64,000 bases of DNA from Rohdeia mirabilis. Lineage in GTDB: Bacteria > Planctomycetota > UBA1135 > GCA-002686595. This document shows, piece after piece, positions 48,989 through 59,633 of the stretch. How positions within the stretch are numbered: position 1 is the stretch's first letter; every line of letters begins with the position of its first letter. Below the pieces are notes generated by a model that saw only the letters and a list, made by a program, of their open reading frames with translations, ran no database searches and had not been told where the DNA came from. Position numbers and translations under genes: made by a program. The stretch lies in the NCBI GenBank assembly GCA_007750655.1, contig CP036290.1:1364001-1428000 (forward strand), read 5' to 3'.

Positions 48989-51958
48989 TCACTCGCGGGT
49001 CAGGGTCTCGTCGAGGTTGAGCAGCAGCGATGCGATCACGGTCCAGCTCGCCAACTCGGCCTCGTCGTGCGCCGGGTCGCTGGGCGAGTCGCCGACCGCG
49101 AGCAGCGCGCGCGCCGCCTCGAGGTCCTCGCGGAAGTCCGCCAGTTGGGCGTCGAACACGCCGCGGCACACCCCGCGCCGCAATTCGTCCGCCGGGCGCG
49201 CCGTACACAGCACGAAGCCGAGGTCGAGGCGCGCATCGAAGTCGGCCGCGCCCTCCATCATCCGCTCGGCCAGGTGGCGTGCCGCTTCGACGAACTGCAC
49301 GTCGTTCAGCGTCACCAGTGCCTGCAGCGGCGTGTTCGTGCGCTGGCGTTCGATCACGCACGTGTCGCGGATCGGCGTGCCGAAGATCGACAGCGACGGC
49401 ATCGGCGCCGACCGCTTCCAGTAGGTGTACAGCGACTTGCGGTACAGCGCCTCGCCGGAGTCCCGCACGAAACGCAGGGTCCCGTCGAGCGACACCTCGT
49501 TCCACAATCCGTCCGGTTGGTAGGGGCGCACGCCGGGACCGCCGACGCGCTCGACCAACAGGCCGCTCGCCGCGAGGGCCTGATCGCGCAGGAACTCGCC
49601 GTGCAGTCGGAAACGCGACGCGCGCGCGAGCAGCTCGTTCTCGGGGTCGAGTTCGGCGAGCGCCGCGTTCGTGCGCGAGGACTGGCGGTAGGTCGCGCTC
49701 GTGACGATCTGCTTCAGCGCGCGCTTCACGTCCCAACCGCTCGTCGCGAAGTCCCGCGCGAGCCAGTCGAGCAGCTCCGGGTGACTCGGCCGCGCGCCCT
49801 GGGACCCGAAGTCCATCACCGTCGGAACCAGCCCGCGGCCGAACAGCATCGCCCAGTAGCGGTTGACGGCCACGCGCGCGGTCAACGGGTGCTCGGGATC
49901 GGTCAACCACAGCGCCAGCCCGAGCCGGTTCGCCGGCGCGTCCGCGGCGAGGGGGTGCACGTGCTCGAGCACGCCCGGCTCCACCGGCCGCGCCGCGATC
50001 GGCGCGTCGTACTGCCCGCGGTCAAGGACGTAGGTCTGGCGGCCGCCGGCCAGATCCTCCATGACCATGACGGTGGGGATGCGCGCCGCGAGTTCCATCT
50101 CGCGCGCGGCCGCCGCTTCCCGCTCGGTGACCACGGCGATGCCTTCGCTCCAGACCGTGCGCACGAAGTGGTCGCGCAGCACGGTGTCCGCGGCAACGTC
50201 TCGTTCTTCGGCCGGGACGAGCAGCGCGCTCTGCACCGCGTCCGGCAGGCCGGAGCCCTCGAGCCGGAAGTAGTAGCCCATCGCCCCGCCGCCGTTCACG
50301 ATCTTGAGCAGCAGCTGGCTCTCTCCCGCGGGCAGGTCGAGCACGGCGCGGTCCTGATCGGGCGCGACGCCGCGGCCCACGTCGTTCGCGAAGACGCGCG
50401 TCCCGTCGAGGAACACCACGATGCTGTCGTCGCTGCCGAGCGAGATCGCGACCGACTGCGCGCGCTCGCTCGTGACCGTGCGCGCGAGGTAGATCGCCGA
50501 GTTGTCCGTCGCCGTGAGTTGGTGGGGCGTGCCGTCGCGATCGCCGGAGCGCGCGACCCAGGTCCGTCCGCCCTGCTCGGCCGTGACGTCGACGCCAGCG
50601 ACTTCCGGACCCCAGTCGGTCGAGTAGGCCGCAGCCTTGTTCGCGGCCGTGAACGGCCCGAGCTGGTACCAGTCGCCGAGCGTCGGCGGCACCTGGGCGA
50701 GCAGTTCGGCGCGCTGGCTCTCGATCCAGGCGTCGAGCTCGTCCCGGGGCGCAGCAGCCGTACGGAAGAACGCGTCGCGTGCGGCGATCTCCTCGCGCAC
50801 GTTCGCCAGCGCGTCCGCCTGCTCGGCCGTCGGCACTTGGACGATCGGCGCCTGGTTGCCGTTCCGCGTCTGGAAGCCGGGCTCGACGCTCTGGTTGAAG
50901 TACGCGTAGAAGCGGTAGTAGTCGGTCTGGCTGACGGGATCGTACTTGTGGTCGTGGCACTGGGCGCACTCCATCGACAGACCCAGCCACACGTTGCTGG
51001 TCGTCATCACCCGGTCGACCATGTACTTGACGCGCAGCTCCTCGTCGATCGCACCGCCCTCGTCGGACGTGGGGGAGTTGCGGTGGAACCCCGACGCGAT
51101 CAACTGGTCCCTGGTCGGATCGGGCAACAGGTCGCCCGCGAGCTGTTCCACCGTGAACTGGTCGAACGGCATGTTCTCGCGGTAGGCGGCGATCACCCAG
51201 TCGCGCCACGGCCACATGTCGCGCGGCCCGTCCGCGTGGTGCACCGACGTGTCGCCGTAGCGCGCCGCGTCCATCCAAGCGAGCGTCATGCGTTCGGCGT
51301 AGGCGTCGCTCGCGAGCAGGCGGTCGACGAGTTCGTCGTAGGCCTCGGGACGCTCGTCCGCGGTGAACGCCGCCACCTGGTCGGGCGTCGGCGGCATGCC
51401 CGTCAGGTCGAAACTCAGTCGCCGCAGCAGCGTCGCGCGGTCGGCCTCGGGCGAGGGCGCGAGACCTTCGCGTTCGAGCCGCGCGAGTACGAACGCGTCG
51501 ATCGGGTTGCGCACCCACGCCGGGTTCTGGACGGTCGGCGCCGCGGGTGTGCCGACGCCGCGGAACGACCAGTGCTCGTCGAACGTGGCGCCCTCCGCGA
51601 TCCAGCGGCGGATCAGCGCGATCTCGTCGGCGTCGAGCGGTTCGCCGTGGCCCGCGGGCGGCATCCGATCGCCGCCGGCGGCCTCGGTCAGGCGGTACAC
51701 GAGCTCGCTCTCGTCCGGCGCGCCCGGCGTGACGATGCCGAACTCGGGGGCCGCCATCTCGGGCAGATCGAGCCGCAGATCGGCCTCGCGCGTGGCTTCG
51801 TCCGGCCCGTGGCAGACGAAGCAGCTGCGCGACAGGATCGGCTGCACGTCGCGGCTGAAGTCGAGCGGTTCGTCGTCGGGGCCGGCACCGTTCGAAAGGG
51901 AGCCTTGGACCGCGCTCAGCGCGAGGAAACCGATCGGAAGAGCGAGGCGCGTCAGCAT
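48989..51958 (-). CDS. PSD1-type cytochrome c protein (DUF1549/DUF1553), complete
   Basis: A 989-residue exported protein from ATG 51958 with signal peptide to about residue 22. Heme site CFVCHG is at 46-51. A DUF1549 part follows ([35 protein letters not shown]). Then come an inserted beta-sandwich region (about 440-570, carbohydrate-binding-like) and DUF1553 ([56 protein letters not shown]). It forms an operon with the DUF1501 gene directly downstream. The homologue at 1-3925 differs in the middle insert. Confidence 0.96.
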   Translation of the reverse strand: MLTRLALPIGFLALSAVQGSLSNGAGPDDEPLDFSRDVQPILSRSCFVCHGPDEATREADLRLDLPEMAAPEFGIVTPGAPDESELVYRLTEAAGGDRMPPAGHGEPLDADEIALIRRWIAEGATFDEHWSFRGVGTPAAPTVQNPAWVRNPIDAFVLARLEREGLAPSPEADRATLLRRLSFDLTGMPPTPDQVAAFTADERPEAYDELVDRLLASDAYAERMTLAWMDAARYGDTSVHHADGPRDMWPWRDWVIAAYRENMPFDQFTVEQLAGDLLPDPTRDQLIASGFHRNSPTSDEGGAIDEELRVKYMVDRVMTTSNVWLGLSMECAQCHDHKYDPVSQTDYYRFYAYFNQSVEPGFQTRNGNQAPIVQVPTAEQADALANVREEIAARDAFFRTAAAPRDELDAWIESQRAELLAQVPPTLGDWYQLGPFTAANKAAAYSTDWGPEVAGVDVTAEQGGRTWVARSGDRDGTPHQLTATDNSAIYLARTVTSERAQSVAISLGSDDSIVVFLDGTRVFANDVGRGVAPDQDRAVLDLPAGESQLLLKIVNGGGAMGYYFRLEGSGLPDAVQSALLVPAEERDVAADTVLRDHFVRTVWSEGIAVVTEREAAAAREMELAARIPTVMVMEDLAGGRQTYVLDRGQYDAPIAARPVEPGVLEHVHPLAADAPANRLGLALWLTDPEHPLTARVAVNRYWAMLFGRGLVPTVMDFGSQGARPSHPELLDWLARDFATSGWDVKRALKQIVTSATYRQSSRTNAALAELDPENELLARASRFRLHGEFLRDQALAASGLLVERVGGPGVRPYQPDGLWNEVSLDGTLRFVRDSGEALYRKSLYTYWKRSAPMPSLSIFGTPIRDTCVIERQRTNTPLQALVTLNDVQFVEAARHLAERMMEGAADFDARLDLGFVLCTARPADELRRGVCRGVFDAQLADFREDLEAARALLAVGDSPSDPAHDEAELASWTVIASLLLNLDETLTRE

Positions 51959-52318
51959 GGGGATGGGGCGGGGGGCGGGTCGTCGGCGCGAGCCACCATC
52001 CTACGGGGCGAGAGGGGGGCCGCTGGTCGGCCGGCGCCACGGGGGGATCTTCCGTGCGGAACTCTCGTGCGGTGGCGACCCCAACTTCCGACGCCGTCGC
52101 ACTCGGCGCCGGAGCTCGATTCCTCGGTGAACCGCGCCGCTGCGCCAGTGAGTGCGTCGCTCCGAGGAAGCGCATCGCGACCAGCACCGCGACCGGGCAC
52201 CGAGACGTCGCTGGATCGACCGATCGTGCCGGACGCGAGTCGTCCGTCCAGCGGCGAGTCGGCCTCCGACGCCGTGTCACTCACGCTCACCACCCGCGCC
52301 GCGCTACCGTCGGTTCCC
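51959..52318. other. Divergent intergenic region
   Basis: 360 bp between the PSD1 gene (minus) and the dehydrogenase/cytochrome gene (plus); both promoters should be here. It shows no repeat copy and no clear hairpin. Confidence 0.5.
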
Positions 52319-55126
52319 ATGACGACCATGCCCAGCCGAGCCTGCACCATCGAGTTGGCACGCGCCCGGGGAGCGGCTCGTGCTCGCGGGCTCGGGCTTC
52401 CCGCCGTCGTCCTCTTGTTCGCTCTCGCCGGACCCTCGCCGGCCCAGCAGGACACCGGCGCAACCGCCGTCCCAGCCGACTGGCAGGTTCCCGACGGCTA
52501 CGCGATCGAGATCGTGCACACCGTCGACGCCCGGACCCAGGGTTCGTGGGTCAGCCTCGCCACCGGACCGAGCACCGAGGACGAACTCGTCTTCTTCGCC
52601 GGCGACCAGTACGGCGCGCTCCACGAGGTGCGGCTGCCGCGCGCGGGGGGCGAGACGCGCACCCGGAGCGTCTCCACCGACCTCGGCCACGCCCAGGGAC
52701 TCCTTTGGTTCGAGGACGAGCTGCTCGTCGTGGTGAACGACAGTTGGCTCAGCGGTCTGTACGCGCTCGGAGACGCGGACGGCGACGGACAGCTCGAGCC
52801 CACGCGCCAGATCCTCGCTCTCACCGGCGAAGGCGAACACGGCCCGCACGCCGTCGTTCTCGCGCCGGACGGTGAGCACGTTCTCGTCGTGTGCGGCAAC
52901 CACACCCAGCCGCCCGCGGAACTCGCCTGGTCGCGCGTGCCGGCCGCGGCCTTCACCGAGGGCCTGCTCGCGCCGCGCGAGTGGGATCCGAACGGGCACG
53001 CGCGCAACGTGCTGGCGCCCGGTGGCTACGTGATCGAGGTCGATCCGCGCACCGGTGCGGCGGGACTCGTGGCCTGTGGCTTTCGCAACAGCTACGACCT
53101 GGCCGTCGTGCCGAGCGGCGAGGTCTACACGTTCGACTCCGACATGGAGTGGGACATGGGCTCGCCGTGGTACCGGCCGACGCGCTTGATCGAGGTCATG
53201 AGCGGAGGCGACCACGGCTGGCGCAGCGGTTCGGGCAAGTGGCCGGTGTGGCGCGAGGACGCCGCCGCACCGGTGGCCGACGTGGGGCCCGGTTCGCCGA
53301 CCGGCGTGACGAGCGGAGCGGGTGCGGCGTTCCCGGCCGCCGACCAGCGCGCGCTCTACCTGCTCGACTGGACGTTCGGCACGGTGCATCGCGCGCGCCT
53401 CTCCGACGACGGCGCGGGACACACCGCTGAACTCGAGCCGTTCCTGACCGGGCGCGCGCTGCCGCTCACCGACGCGGTGATCGCAGCGGACGGCGCCATG
53501 TACCTGACCACGGGCGGGCGGCGGACGCGCTCGCATCTCTTGCGTGTGCGCTACGTCGGCGACGCGTCCGTCGAACCGGTCACATGGCCCGCGCCCGACC
53601 CGGCGGCCCAACGGCGCGTGGCGCTCGAGCGCTTCCACCTCGAGATGGCCGATGCGGAAGGGCTCGAGCAGCTGATCGGCGCGCTGGGTGACCGCGACCG
53701 CCGGATCCGCTACGCCGCGCGCGTCGGCCTCGAGCACCAGCCGCTCGAGAGTTGGGCGCCGCGCCTGTCGGGACTCGTCGATCCGTTCGCGCGCGCGGTG
53801 GGTTGGCTCGGCGTCCTGCGCGCGACGAGTCCGAGCGCGACCGAGTGGATCGACGCGGCGCTCGAGGACCTGGGGCGGTTCGCGCCGGGGTCGTCGGACG
53901 CGGAAACGCTGCTCGCCTGGCTGCGCGCGCACCAGTGGGCGTTGATCGAGCGATCCGACGTCACCGCGCGTTGGCGCGAACGCTTGATCGCGCGGCTCGA
54001 TCCGCTCTACCCGAGCGCGAACGCTCCGGCCGACGCCGAGCTCGCGGTCCTGCTCGTGCACCTGGGCGCGCCGCGGGTGATCGAACGCACGCTCGACCTG
54101 ATGGAGTCGGCGCCGAACACTACGCCGAGCGGGCTCGCGGAGCTGATCGCGCGCAATCCGGCCTACGGCGATCCGATCGCGGCGCTGCTCGAGAACCCGC
54201 CACCGACCGAGGGTTTGCGTTTCGCGTTCGCGCTCCGGCAGGTGGCCGACGGTTGGAACTGGGAGTCGCGCGAGCGCTGGTTCAGATGGGTGCAGACGGC
54301 GCGGCGGTCGAGTGGAGGCGTGAGCTTCGGTGGCTTCCTCGATCAGGCCGAGGCCCAGGCGCTCGCGACCTGTGACGCGGTGACGCGGCTCGCCCTCCAG
54401 CCGCTGCTCGCGAGGACGGCGACCGACCTCCCGGGCGTGGCCGCGATCGCACCCAGCGGCCCCGGCGTCGACTGGACGGTCGCGACGGCCGAGTCGTCCC
54501 TCACCGGCCGCATCACGGGCGCCGACTTCGAGCGCGGCGCGGGGCTCTTCGGCTTCGCGTGCGCCAGTTGCCACCGCATCGCCGGCGCGGGCGGGAGCGT
54601 CGGACCGGACCTCACCACGGCCGCCGACACGTTCACGCTTCACGACCTGTTGGTGGCCGTGCTCGAGCCGGACGCCAGCATCTCCGACCAGTACCGCCTG
54701 CACGAGTGGCAGTTCACCGACGGTACGCGCCGCATCGCGCGCCACCTCGGCCAGGCGGCGGACGGCCAGTACGAGTACCTCGAGAACCTGCTCGATCCGA
54801 GCCGCATCGGCCGCATCGCGCCGGATCGACTCGTATCCGTCGAGCCGTCGCCGCACTCGCCGATGCCGTCGCAGCTCACCCGCGCGATGAATCCGCAGGA
54901 GCTGCGCGACCTCGTGGCCCACGTCGCGAGCGCGGGCGGCACGCGGCGCGACCTGTCGGCGTGGCAAGGCGTGCGGCCCGTACCGCGGCCGCAGAAGCCG
55001 GTGCTCTCGCCGGTCGCGCTGCGCATCCTGTTCGGCGCGGTCGCGGCCCTGGTCGCGCTGCTCGCGGGCATCGGCGTGTTGATGCGGCGCGGTCGACCGG
55101 GCACATCGACGTGCCCGCCGACCTGA
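52319..55126 (+). CDS. Membrane-anchored propeller dehydrogenase with cytochrome c domain
   Basis: A 935-residue exported protein with start ATG 52319 (ATG 52328 also possible) and signal peptide ending near PAQQ (about 42). Residues 50-420 are a sugar/PVC-type dehydrogenase-like propeller (LLWFEDELLVVVND..., GEVYTFDSDMEWDMGSPWYRP, SGGDHGWRSG, PLTDAVIAADGAMYLTTGGRR). One loop has the calcium-type string DADGDGQLE. Helical repeats (HEAT-like) follow to about 720. A heme site CASCH is at 748-752, followed by the cytochrome c domain (VGPDLTTAADTFTLHDLLVAVLEPDASISDQY), and a C-terminal membrane helix at about 900-925. Likely role: oxidation of a substrate, perhaps a sugar, with electron transfer through heme. 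Confidence 0.9.
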   Translation: MTTMPSRACTIELARARGAARARGLGLPAVVLLFALAGPSPAQQDTGATAVPADWQVPDGYAIEIVHTVDARTQGSWVSLATGPSTEDELVFFAGDQYGALHEVRLPRAGGETRTRSVSTDLGHAQGLLWFEDELLVVVNDSWLSGLYALGDADGDGQLEPTRQILALTGEGEHGPHAVVLAPDGEHVLVVCGNHTQPPAELAWSRVPAAAFTEGLLAPREWDPNGHARNVLAPGGYVIEVDPRTGAAGLVACGFRNSYDLAVVPSGEVYTFDSDMEWDMGSPWYRPTRLIEVMSGGDHGWRSGSGKWPVWREDAAAPVADVGPGSPTGVTSGAGAAFPAADQRALYLLDWTFGTVHRARLSDDGAGHTAELEPFLTGRALPLTDAVIAADGAMYLTTGGRRTRSHLLRVRYVGDASVEPVTWPAPDPAAQRRVALERFHLEMADAEGLEQLIGALGDRDRRIRYAARVGLEHQPLESWAPRLSGLVDPFARAVGWLGVLRATSPSATEWIDAALEDLGRFAPGSSDAETLLAWLRAHQWALIERSDVTARWRERLIARLDPLYPSANAPADAELAVLLVHLGAPRVIERTLDLMESAPNTTPSGLAELIARNPAYGDPIAALLENPPPTEGLRFAFALRQVADGWNWESRERWFRWVQTARRSSGGVSFGGFLDQAEAQALATCDAVTRLALQPLLARTATDLPGVAAIAPSGPGVDWTVATAESSLTGRITGADFERGAGLFGFACASCHRIAGAGGSVGPDLTTAADTFTLHDLLVAVLEPDASISDQYRLHEWQFTDGTRRIARHLGQAADGQYEYLENLLDPSRIGRIAPDRLVSVEPSPHSPMPSQLTRAMNPQELRDLVAHVASAGGTRRDLSAWQGVRPVPRPQKPVLSPVALRILFGAVAALVALLAGIGVLMRRGRPGTSTCPPT

Positions 55127-55294
55127 GCTCCTCGACGTGCGCGATCGACGCGCAGGCACTGCGTGCGTGCCAGGCATGCCGAAGCGCCGTGCCGCCCGAG
55201 CGGGCGCAGGAGAGGGGGCGGGTGCGCGTTCGACGGCCCGGCGCGAGTGGTACTCATGCCGCGCCGGTGATCTGGCCGGTGAGCTGGTCGTGGC

Positions 55295-55319
55295 GCGGCA
55301 CCGCAAGGAGCGGTGCCGC
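55295..55319. terminator. Perfect 10-bp hairpin between convergent genes
   Basis: GCGGCACCGC (55295-55304) and GCGGTGCCGC (55310-55319) around loop AAGGA. It is placed between the stop of the dehydrogenase gene and the end of the gene on the other strand, so it can end both. Confidence 0.75.
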
Positions 55320-55331
55320 CTGGCCGCGAAC

Positions 55332-56858
55332 CTACAGGCGCGTCAGCTTGAGACCGTTCGACGCGGAGAGCCCTTCCATGGCGGCCGCGTCGATCGTCCA
55401 GGACTGGGCGAAGACCTCGGAACCCGGGGCGAAGTTCGCGGGCCACCCCAGGTTGAGCTGGTCGCTCCCCGCAGCGTCCGTGGCGCCGAACATGAAGAGG
55501 TCCGCACTGGGGACCAGGATGCCGCCGAGGATCGGGACCAGTGCCGCCGTGCCCCCCAGGACATGGACGACCGGCGCGGACGGAGCCGCCTTGGTCAGCT
55601 CCAACCGGAACGCCGAGGTCGCTCCGAAACTCGTGCTGGTCTTGAGGGACGGTTTCCCGTTCACACCGGCCAGCGCGAGACCCAGGCTGTAGCTCCCGGT
55701 GCCGGACAAGCGCAGGCGGTACAGGTTGCCGGGCTGGTCGGCGCCGGGCGCGACACCCGCGAACTGCTCCGGGTCGGGGTCGCCACCCGCGATCGCGTAG
55801 AGGTCGCCGCCGAGGCCGCCGACGAGTTCGAGCTTGGTGACAGGATTCGGGAGACGGGCCGTGTCGAAGTACGAGAACGTCCTGCCTCGGTCGTCGCTGG
55901 TGTAGACGCCTTGGTTCGTCGCGGCGTACAGGCGTCCGCTTCCGCTTCCGTCGTCGGCGACCACGACGTCGAAGACCCACAGGCCCTCGAGCCCCGCGCC
56001 GGCGAACTCCCAGTTGTCGCCGTTGTCGAAGCTGCGCACGAAGTTCTCGGGGGCGAAGATGGGATCGCCCTTGCCGTAGTAGTAGATCGCCCGCTGCCCC
56101 TGTGGATCGACGGGAGCGACGGCGATGCCGAACGTTCTGTCCGTGATCGGGCACAGACCCGGGTTGCTCAGAGGGTGGGAGCACTCGAGGAACTTCACTC
56201 CGAAGTCGTCGCTTCGAAAGAACCGCGGGCTACCTGCGGACTTGAAGCCGTACACGAAGCCGGAGGTGGCGAAGTCGTGGGCGAACGTGATGTCTTGGAA
56301 GCCCCAGGCGAGCGGCTGGATGAGCTGCCAGTTGGCGCCACCGTCAGAGCTTTGGAACGTCCTGTTCCCGAAACCACCGTCGGCGCAGACGATGATCTGA
56401 TCCGTGGCGAAGTTGGGCGAGAGTGCGAGGTCCTTGAAGTACTTGCCGAAGTTGACCTGTGCCGGCTGGGGCATCTCGGCCCACGAGAGTCCGGCGTCCG
56501 TGCTCTTCCAGAGCGAGCTGAAGCCGACGAGGTTCTTCTGGCTCGTGGCCATCACCGTCTGATCGCTCGTGAACGTCGGCGAGACGGTGAGCGCGGTCGT
56601 GTTGTGCGGGCCGCCCGGCAGAGTGCTCCAGTACTGCACCGCATCGCCGTGGCTCGACGCCAGGTGGATGTCGCCGTCGCCCACGGTGTTGATCGTCGCC
56701 GGCACGTACCAGAGGTTGCCGTCGTTCGCGTAGTCGGGCGAGGCCGCGAAGGTGAAGACCCCCGGATCACCGACGCGCTGTCAGGTCATGGCGGGATCGT
56801 TCGTGGTCTGGGCGATCAGGAGGAGCGAGAGGACGGAAGCTGAAGCGAGGAGGACCAT
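55332..56858 (-). pseudogene. Secreted WD/BNR-like repeat protein interrupted by in-frame TGA
   Basis: ATG 56858 starts a clear signal peptide (VLLASASVLSLLLIAQ) that ends in TGA at 56783-56781 (codon 26). The same frame then continues without a break for 483 codons. The first residues after the TGA (GVFTFAASPDYANDGNLWYVPATINT) already follow the repeat pattern of the protein, seen again as LTVSPTFTSDQTVMATS and LALSPNFATDQIIVCADG. The body looks like a sialidase/BNR-like propeller with a beta-rich tail ending LSASNGLKLTRL. The only later start is a GTG at 56705, which would lose the signal peptide. Either a fresh nonsense mutation, a sequence error, or readthrough explains this. Confidence 0.82.
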
Positions 56859-57317
56859 GACGGGACGGGGTCTGAGGAAGGTGGTGGAGGGTCGGCTCGT
56901 GGCGAGCCTCCACCACCGGAGCAAGCGACGTGCCACCCCCGGGAAGCGTCCATGGGAGGGGGTGCGGCTCGGATGCCGTCCAGGAATCGGAATCCCGTCC
57001 GGGTCGTGGAGTGCCCGGCTGTCCGAGCGAGGCGGGTCGGCGCGCCTCGCCCGAGCGCGCCCGGACGGGCCGGGACCTGGTCGCACACGTCCGGCCGACG
57101 GGTGCGGACCCAGTTCGACGGGCCCCAAGTATGGCCGATCGTGGCCGTCGTTGCGGGCGTCCCCGGCGACGGCACGAGCGGACTGGCGTCGGCAGCTGCG
57201 TGGCGACCTCCAGCGCCCGTCTCGAACCGAACCGCGTGCTACCGTCGGGCACCTCGACCAGTGCGCCATATGGATCCACGCACGCGACACGGCGTAGCTC
57301 GTGACTGGGGAGCGATC
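56859..57317. other. Divergent intergenic region
   Basis: 459 bp between the interrupted gene (minus) and the membrane protein gene (plus). Open frames crossing it are Arg/Pro-rich and look noncoding. No repeat or hairpin of note was seen. Confidence 0.5.
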
Positions 57318-58148
57318 ATGGAACGGAGCGGACCCGACGAGCCGGAGCAGCGCCGGGAGGGTGGCCGGGAAAGGCACCGCGCCGGAGGCCACTCGTCAGA
57401 TGGATGGACTCTCGACACGGGACCGCGGGAGCCGCTCGCGATGGGGAGTGTCGTGGCCCTTGGATTCTTCGCCACGTTCATCTGGTACGTGGTGGCGATC
57501 GTCTGCCTGGGTTGGTTGTCGGTGCGCAGGAACGGGACCTTCGCGCTGGCCGAATTCGACGTCGCCGCCTGGTGGGTGCTCGTCGGTACAGGCGTGCTCT
57601 GGATCGGTCTCGGGATCGCTCTCTCTCGCTGGCTCTCGACGAAGAACTGGCGCGCGCTCGAACTCCGGACTCTTGGGCTCGGAGCCCTCGTCTCAGTGGG
57701 AGCTCTGACCGCCGTGACGTTCGGTGGGATGCTGACCTATTGGCTGGCCCACCTGTTCTTCGCTTTGATCGGCGCGCTCGTCATGGCGGGTTTCGTCGGA
57801 GCGCTGAACAGGCTCTCGCGAACAGGCGTCGGGCGCTGGATCGTGGCGACGGCCTGTTTGGCGCCGATCGTCGCGGTCGCGGGCTGGGTGCTCGTTCTCT
57901 GGCCTGCGGTCGAAGTGCATCGTCCGAGCTGGGTGTATCCGATCGCGACCTGGGAGGCTCGAGCGCGGATCGAACGTGCATTCCTCGAGCGCGTTCGAGT
58001 GGGAGATCGGCTCGTCGACCTCCAAGCCGCGTTGCCCGGCTTCATCGAGGGCGAGCCGCGGCGCATGGGAGGATCCGGGTACGGCTACGAGTATCGACTC
58101 GTCTTCGGGGACGGCCGGGTGACGGCGGTCTCGGTGGTCTCGCGCTAG
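57318..58148 (+). CDS. Multi-spanning membrane protein of unknown function
   Basis: A 276-residue protein. The start at ATG 57318 gives a polar 40-residue head; ATG 57441 (MGSVVALGFF) would remove it and is equally possible. About five membrane helices lie between residues 45 and 215 (e.g. VAAWWVLVGTGVLWIGLGIAL, WIVATACLAPIVAVAGWVLVLW). A soluble C-terminal piece of about 50 residues follows (VRVGDRLVDLQAALPGFIEGEPRRMG...GRVTAVSVVSR), similar in feel to SmpA/BamE-like small domains. Family not recognised. It converges with the efp gene, 74 bp apart. Confidence 0.7.
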   Translation: MERSGPDEPEQRREGGRERHRAGGHSSDGWTLDTGPREPLAMGSVVALGFFATFIWYVVAIVCLGWLSVRRNGTFALAEFDVAAWWVLVGTGVLWIGLGIALSRWLSTKNWRALELRTLGLGALVSVGALTAVTFGGMLTYWLAHLFFALIGALVMAGFVGALNRLSRTGVGRWIVATACLAPIVAVAGWVLVLWPAVEVHRPSWVYPIATWEARARIERAFLERVRVGDRLVDLQAALPGFIEGEPRRMGGSGYGYEYRLVFGDGRVTAVSVVSR

Positions 58149-58222
58149 CAGTCGGTGGCGCGCACGGATGCGCGCCCGCGGTCCACGCGGTGCCGCTGCG
58201 CACGGGGCCCAGCGACAGCCGC

Positions 58223-58792
58223 CTACTTCGCCCGCTCGAGGAAGCGCCCGTCGCGCGTGTCGACGCGGATCTTCTCGCCCTGTTCGATGTACGACGGCAC
58301 CTGGATCTCGGCGCCGGACTCGAGCAGGGCGCGCTTGGTCTGCGCCTGGGCGGACGCGCCCTTGATGGTCGGGTCGCACTCGGTCACGATCAGATCGACC
58401 GCGTTGGGCAGGGCCACCGAGACGATCTTGCCCTCGACGACCATTGCGCGGATGCCTTCGAGGCCGTCGGCGAGGTAGTCGGCGGCGTCGCCCAGCGCTT
58501 GCCGCGAGAGCTGGAACTGCTCGTACGACTGGCCGTCCATGAAGTGGAAGTCGGAGCCGTCGTTGTAGAGGTACGAGGCGTCGCGGTACTCGAGGTCGAC
58601 GGGCTCGTACTTGTTGCCGGAGCGGATCGAGTCGGAGATCAGCTGCCCCGTGATGAGGTTGCGCAGCTTGGTCTTCGCGATCGTGGCTCCACCGCGCGCG
58701 GTCGGCGTGGAGAACGTCACGTCGACGATCTGCATCGGAGCGTCCTTGTAACGGATGCAGATTCCCTTCTTGAACTCGGAGACTTCGAACAC
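58223..58792 (-). CDS. efp: Translation elongation factor P
   Basis: A 189-residue EF-P from GTG 58792, of the usual family length. EF-P binds the ribosome between P and E sites and relieves stalling at proline runs. The N-terminal KOW-like domain has FKKGICIRYKDAPMQIVDVTF and the loop TARGGATIAKTKLRNL. At the tip position, where E. coli carries a modified Lys34, this protein has Arg33. The OB domains follow (LYNDGSDFHFMDGQSYEQF, PNAVDLIVTECDPTIKG, GAEIQVPSYIEQGEKIRVDTRDGRFLER). No modification gene (EarP, EpmA or YmfI type) is in the window. Confidence 0.95.
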   Translation of the reverse strand: MFEVSEFKKGICIRYKDAPMQIVDVTFSTPTARGGATIAKTKLRNLITGQLISDSIRSGNKYEPVDLEYRDASYLYNDGSDFHFMDGQSYEQFQLSRQALGDAADYLADGLEGIRAMVVEGKIVSVALPNAVDLIVTECDPTIKGASAQAQTKRALLESGAEIQVPSYIEQGEKIRVDTRDGRFLERAK

Positions 58793-59633
58793 GGCGTCGG
58801 CGGGGGCGTGGGGTGGTGGGGAGCACAGGGCGAGGCGTCCCCGTGGCCCACTTCGGGCCAGGGCTCGTTGCGCGGCGGAATGGTAGCGCCGGCGGGGCTG
58901 GGGCAACTGTGCGAGGGGGCGATCCGCGTCGATCCCGAGGGCTCGAGTCCGTTCGAGTCCGTTCGAGCGCGTGGAGCGACGGGCAGGAGCGGGCGGGCCG
59001 AGCGGGTCCGGGCCGTTCTCGCGTCGCCAGGTAGCGGGTCGGTGATCGCGGTGGTGATCGCGGTGGTGATCGCGGTGGTGGTCGCGGTGGTGGTCGCGGT
59101 GGTGGTCGCGGTGGTGGTCGCCGTGCGCGGTGGCGCTCCGGCGACGCAGGCGAAGCGATGCAACGCGGCGACGCGCCCCGCCCGAGGGCCGAGATGGTCG
59201 AAGCGGGACACGGGTGATCCGGTCGGGTGCTCTGGGCCTGAGAGCGGCTCGAACGGAGCACTCGAGCAGGGGGCTGGCACGTCGGGGCCCTGTTACGTCG
59301 GGGCCGCGTACACGGAAAAGGGTGTGTCGAGGGCGAGGTCGGTGCCCGAGCAGGTCCGAAGTCGTGGCGATACGCTCGCGGTTGCTGGACCGAGGCACCT
59401 CAACACGGTCGTCAACTTCGGGTCCAGGTGAGACGGGTCAGGTCGGGTGGGAGCCTGTGCGCAGCGTGGAACTCCGATGCCTGGTACCGTGCGAGTCTCG
59501 CAGAGGCGACCGTCCGATTGGGCAGGCGCGCGTCAGTCAGTAGCCAGGGTGATCGAGGGAACGATGGATGATCAGGTCAGACGATCTGGGCCGGAGAGAG
59601 CCTCGGGCCAGCAACCGGGAACGGAACGGTGCC
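58793..59633. other. Gene-poor region upstream of efp, with tandem repeat
   Basis: 841 bp with no credible gene. It carries the efp leader and promoter, and the 12-bp tandem repeat at 59042-59122. Open frames through the repeat read as monotonous Val/Ile or Asp/His strings and are not credible. GC content begins to fall from about 59,600 on. Confidence 0.5.
59042..59122. repeat. About seven 12-bp tandem units (gtggtgatcgcg / gtggtggtcgcg)
   Basis: One partial and two full copies of gtggtgatcgcg are followed by four copies of gtggtggtcgcg-type (the last ending gcc). The G/A switch at one position divides the array into two blocks. It is noncoding, unlike the other 12- and 15-bp arrays in this window. 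Confidence 0.92.

Noticed and set aside
49067..52318. Long plus-strand open frame continuous with the dehydrogenase gene
   Set aside because: Opposite the complete PSD1 gene and of Arg/His-rich shadow type; the true gene begins at ATG 52319 with a signal peptide.
55332..56858. Selenocysteine at the TGA of the interrupted gene
   Set aside because: The codon sits right after the signal peptide, with no thiol-type active site near it and no evident SECIS hairpin; it is kept only as one option to test.
56952..57317. N-terminal extension of the membrane protein gene to 56952
   Set aside because: The added residues are Arg/Pro/Ser-rich with no pattern; ATG 57318 or 57441 is more credible.
59042..59122. 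Possible CRISPR array
   Set aside because: The units are 12 bp in direct tandem with no spacers and no cas genes in the window; it is a simple minisatellite.
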